Positions 61,801 through 64,000 of a stretch of 64,000 nt of DNA are shown here, piece by piece. Under the pieces are notes generated by a model. That model was not told where the DNA came from, did not search any database, and was given only the letters and a program-made list of their open reading frames with translations. The stretch is from Wuchereria bancrofti (Eukaryota; Nematoda; Chromadorea; Rhabditida; Onchocercidae). How positions within the stretch are numbered: position 1 is the first letter of the stretch; each line of letters begins with the position of its first letter. The stretch is taken from contig SSBO01000009.1 in the NCBI GenBank assembly GCA_005281725.1, positions 10,007,755-10,071,754 on the forward strand, written 5' to 3'. The position numbers and the translations under genes are program-made.

Positions 61801-63903
61801 TTTTTTGTTTTGTTTTTTTCTGTTTTTTAATTTCAAGCTTTCCCAAAAATTTTCCTTTATATATTTTATTTCAAAATAATAAAAATGTTCAGCTTTAATA
61901 TTAAATTACAATTTTAAAAATTATTCTCAAAATTTTACATTTTTTTAATTTTTTTTTTTGCATTTCTTCTTTTTAAAGAATGAATGAAAGAATTTTATTT
62001 CTACGATATAAATTGCATTTTTTGTAGAAAAAAAAAAGTAAAATTTATTTTTAAGATTTATTTAAATCATTGAAATTGAATTTCTATTATTCATTACCGA
62101 CTATGAGTACTGCCATGTAAATAAACAATAATTGTATAATTTTCCTGTGCTAACAATTCTTCCATTTCTTCATTTGATAATTTTTTCTGCTTCACTTGTT
62201 CAGATAATGTTTTCGGTAATATATGCCTATAATAAATAATGGAAATGGAATAATTAATATCTTTTTTAATTTTTTAATTCCTATAATAGAATAATTTTGC
62301 ATATAAAAATAATGAAACTTTCATTCTTTCATTGTAAAAAGTACTAAGAAAATCATTTTTTTTTGTTTTGTAAAAAAGGCTTAAATTTTTTACTAAAGTA
62401 ATTAAAATTATATCCTTCTTTTTCCTTGACAATTTTTTAAATAATAGAATACAAAGGATAATTTTTAATTAAATATTTCAATTAAATGATAGAGTATAAA
62501 TAATAATACTTCAATTAGATAATAGAATATAAATGAAAATTTTTGATTAAATATTNNNNNNNNNTTATTTTTTTTTGTAAAAAAGGCTTAAATTTTTTAC
62601 TAAAGTAATTAAAATTATATCCTTCTTTTTCCTTGACAATTTTTTAAATAATAGAATACAAAAGATAATTTTTAATTAAATATTTCAATTAAATGATAGA
62701 GTATAAATAATAATACTTCAATTAGATAATAGAATATAAATGAAAATTTTTGATTAAATATTTCAATTAAATAATGGAATATAAATGATAATTTTTGATT
62801 AAATATTTTAATTTCTCCTCAGTATCACTTTTGTTTTTTTTGTTTAGTTCATTTTACAAAAATTGTTTAAATTTAAACTGCATAGTTCTTTTTTTTTTGA
62901 GTTCTTTTTTCTATCATTATTATTATCATTTTATTAAACTGTTAAATGTTATCGAAATAATTTAAATGAAAATTGTTAAATTATCATAAATTTCTCACCA
63001 ACATCCTAAACGCCCTGCCTCACCATTTAAATAAAAATTTCGTCCATATGAAACAACACCTTTTAATAAATTAAAATCATCATAATCCTTTACTGAAATA
63101 TATATTTATGTTAAAATATAAAAAAGCTATATTATGCAATCTATAAAATGACAAAAAAAGAAACAAGAAAAAATATTTTAATTAATTAATGCAAAATTGT
63201 TTAGTTAAGTAAGATTATATATATTTATGGTCAAAAATTTAAAAAGTTATATTATGTAATCGGTAAAATAATAAAAAAAGAAAAAGAAAACTTTAATTTA
63301 TGCAAAATTATTTAGCTAAGTAAGTTAAGCGTGATTCTATAGATTTAAATTAATTTAGCGCAAGCTTTTCAAAAAATGATGCAACATTAAATTATCAAAT
63401 CAGTTTCACATTTTATATCATTTTATCTCTTTTCTTTTTTAAAATTATCATTTGTTTCTTCAGATATTTGATAGGTTAACAATCAAAATAGCTAGCTTTT
63501 TTTCTTTTTTTTTTTAAAAATAATTGTTGCGAAATATTTAAAAAATATATTTCAACAACACTTTCATCTCATATATTTATCTTTTCATACTATTTAATTA
63601 CAATTATTTGAAATGAATAATACAAGAATGTGAAATATTGCAGCAAATAATTAATTATTAAAAGTATAACTTAAAAAACGAAAAAGAAAAGAGTTTCCAA
63701 TTAAAGTTAATAATTTAATCAATTTTAAAAATTATTTTAAATTAAAAAAAAGAAACAAAAACATTTTTGCTATATAATTAAAAAAAAACATACTATAATG
63801 ACCAAAGAAAAGTAGATGAGAAAAAGATGGATAAATGTAAAGTAAAAATGGAAAAATGAATGAAAGAATTGGAATTGTTGCAACTAATAACCACGCTCGC
63901 ATA
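58895..63903 (-). CDS. ABHD12: ABHD12-like serine hydrolase (lysophosphatidylserine lipase family), 5'-partial
   Basis: Exons in transcription order: 63903-63794, 63092-62999, 62226-62098, 61649-61573, 61132-61003, 60188-59979, 59123-58895. All are GT-AG and every split codon closes correctly, giving about 325 residues from the first visible Met. Seen: a hydrophobic membrane segment near the N-terminus ('VATIPILSFIFPFLLYIY'), 'YLHGSTHSR', 'DYRGFGDSAGYPTETG', the nucleophile elbow GHSMGTG (Ser ~176), 'LILEAPF', the acid motif 'HVIDDEV' (Asp ~263) and 'FHKHINKAPELP' (His ~298). Order and spacing match ABHD12, a membrane-anchored alpha/beta-hydrolase that hydrolyses lysophosphatidylserine and monoacylglycerols. 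Upstream exons for the usual longer N-terminus lie beyond the window. The last ~13 codons after 'PELPIILK' may be intron read-through if a GTTTAT donor is used. Confidence 0.93.
59520..59978 (-). repeat. intronic repeats including a decayed copy of the tail of an ABHD12 exon
   Basis: 59732 to about 59793 matches exon bases 59979 to about 60040 at an offset of 247 bp, with roughly ten substitutions. Conceptually it reads 'FIKQFISNAGIHFNFDINIK' against 'FIKKSISSAGIHFNSDINIK' in the exon. The donor GT of the real exon (59978-59977) corresponds to TT in the copy. The surrounding intron also contains 70-80-bp repeats ('aaaacaattgaaatcatcct' at about 59826 and 59895). Confidence 0.85.
60270..60576. 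repeat. two-copy ~155-160-bp tandem duplication in an ABHD12-like intron
   Basis: 'ttagcaaacaattttcaa' begins at 60270 and 60431. Both copies end in 'attaatctaactgataaaaa'. They have clearly diverged by point changes and indels. Confidence 0.8.
61216..61372. repeat. two-copy ~87-bp tandem duplication in an ABHD12-like intron
   Basis: 'aatcatttttaaatcattaa' + 'taagaaatgttatttttgat' occurs at 61216 and 61303 with few differences. Confidence 0.85.
62360..62762. repeat. ~195-bp direct repeat flanking an N gap (62556-62564) in an ABHD12-like intron
   Basis: The segment starting 'gtaaaaaaggcttaaatttt' at about 62369 and ending 'gattaaatatt' at 62555 recurs immediately after the nine Ns, with one visible base difference (aaaggataat vs aaagataat region). 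It is the fourth case of duplicate flanks ending exactly at a gap. Confidence 0.88.
63099..63335. repeat. two-copy ~119-bp tandem duplication in an ABHD12-like intron
   Basis: 'atatttatg' followed by 'aaaaag(c/t)tatattatg(c/t)aatc' occurs at 63102 and 63221. Both copies continue with 'gcaaaatt(g/a)tttag(t/c)taagtaag'. Confidence 0.8.
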
Positions 63904-64000
63904 CTATAAAAAAAAAAAGAAATATATTAATTTCAAATTTATTTCATTTAATATTTTATTTATTACAATAAAATTAAATAATCTTTCGTATGCAAATTAT

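Noticed and set aside
1..64000. tRNA, rRNA and transposase genes
   Set aside because: Looked by eye for T-loop (GTTCRA-type) boxes and for transposase or reverse-transcriptase motifs in the frames; none was convincing.

Overview
The window is eukaryotic nuclear DNA, roughly four-fifths A+T by eye. It is full of homopolymer runs, micro- and minisatellites, and genes split by T-rich GT-AG introns. I see no operons, bacterial genes, rRNA or tRNA. Protein content (an ABHD12-family lipase; an intron-rich ankyrin/beta-solenoid protein) and T-rich acceptors ending in CAG/TAG before a purine suggest an animal, most plausibly a nematode. The species cannot be named from the sequence, and the nematode guess is an inference.

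Layout: 1-10,140 is non-coding AT-rich DNA with several tandem arrays. 10,141-23,962 (minus) is a 16-exon gene model for a 1,771-residue protein, or 1,934 residues if a three-exon duplication is real. It has modular N-terminal exons, an ankyrin-like insert, one 3.1-kb exon coding for a long beta-solenoid-like region, and an acidic, Ser-rich tail. About 24.0-58.9 kb holds no gene I can defend. It is low-complexity DNA with pentanucleotide, tetranucleotide, 29-bp, 35-bp, 21-bp, TG-rich and ~34/39-bp arrays, plus two weak exon candidates. 58,895-63,903 (minus) is a seven-exon, 5'-truncated ABHD12-like serine hydrolase with a complete Ser-Asp-His triad.

Assembly: N positions at 20,027, 31,574, 49,327-49,347 and 62,556-62,564 are each flanked by directly repeated sequence ending at the gap. 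This is what unmerged overlapping contig ends look like. About 3.5 kb of the window is therefore probably duplicated artificially, including the three-exon duplication in the large gene.

The two genes have no evident functional link. The most interesting biology is (i) the intron-rich ankyrin plus filamentous-haemagglutinin-like solenoid protein, which I cannot match to a named family, and (ii) two places where intronic tandem duplication has copied exon ends: a 77-bp array carrying five decoy 5' splice sites, and a decayed copy of the tail of an ABHD12 exon whose donor is lost.
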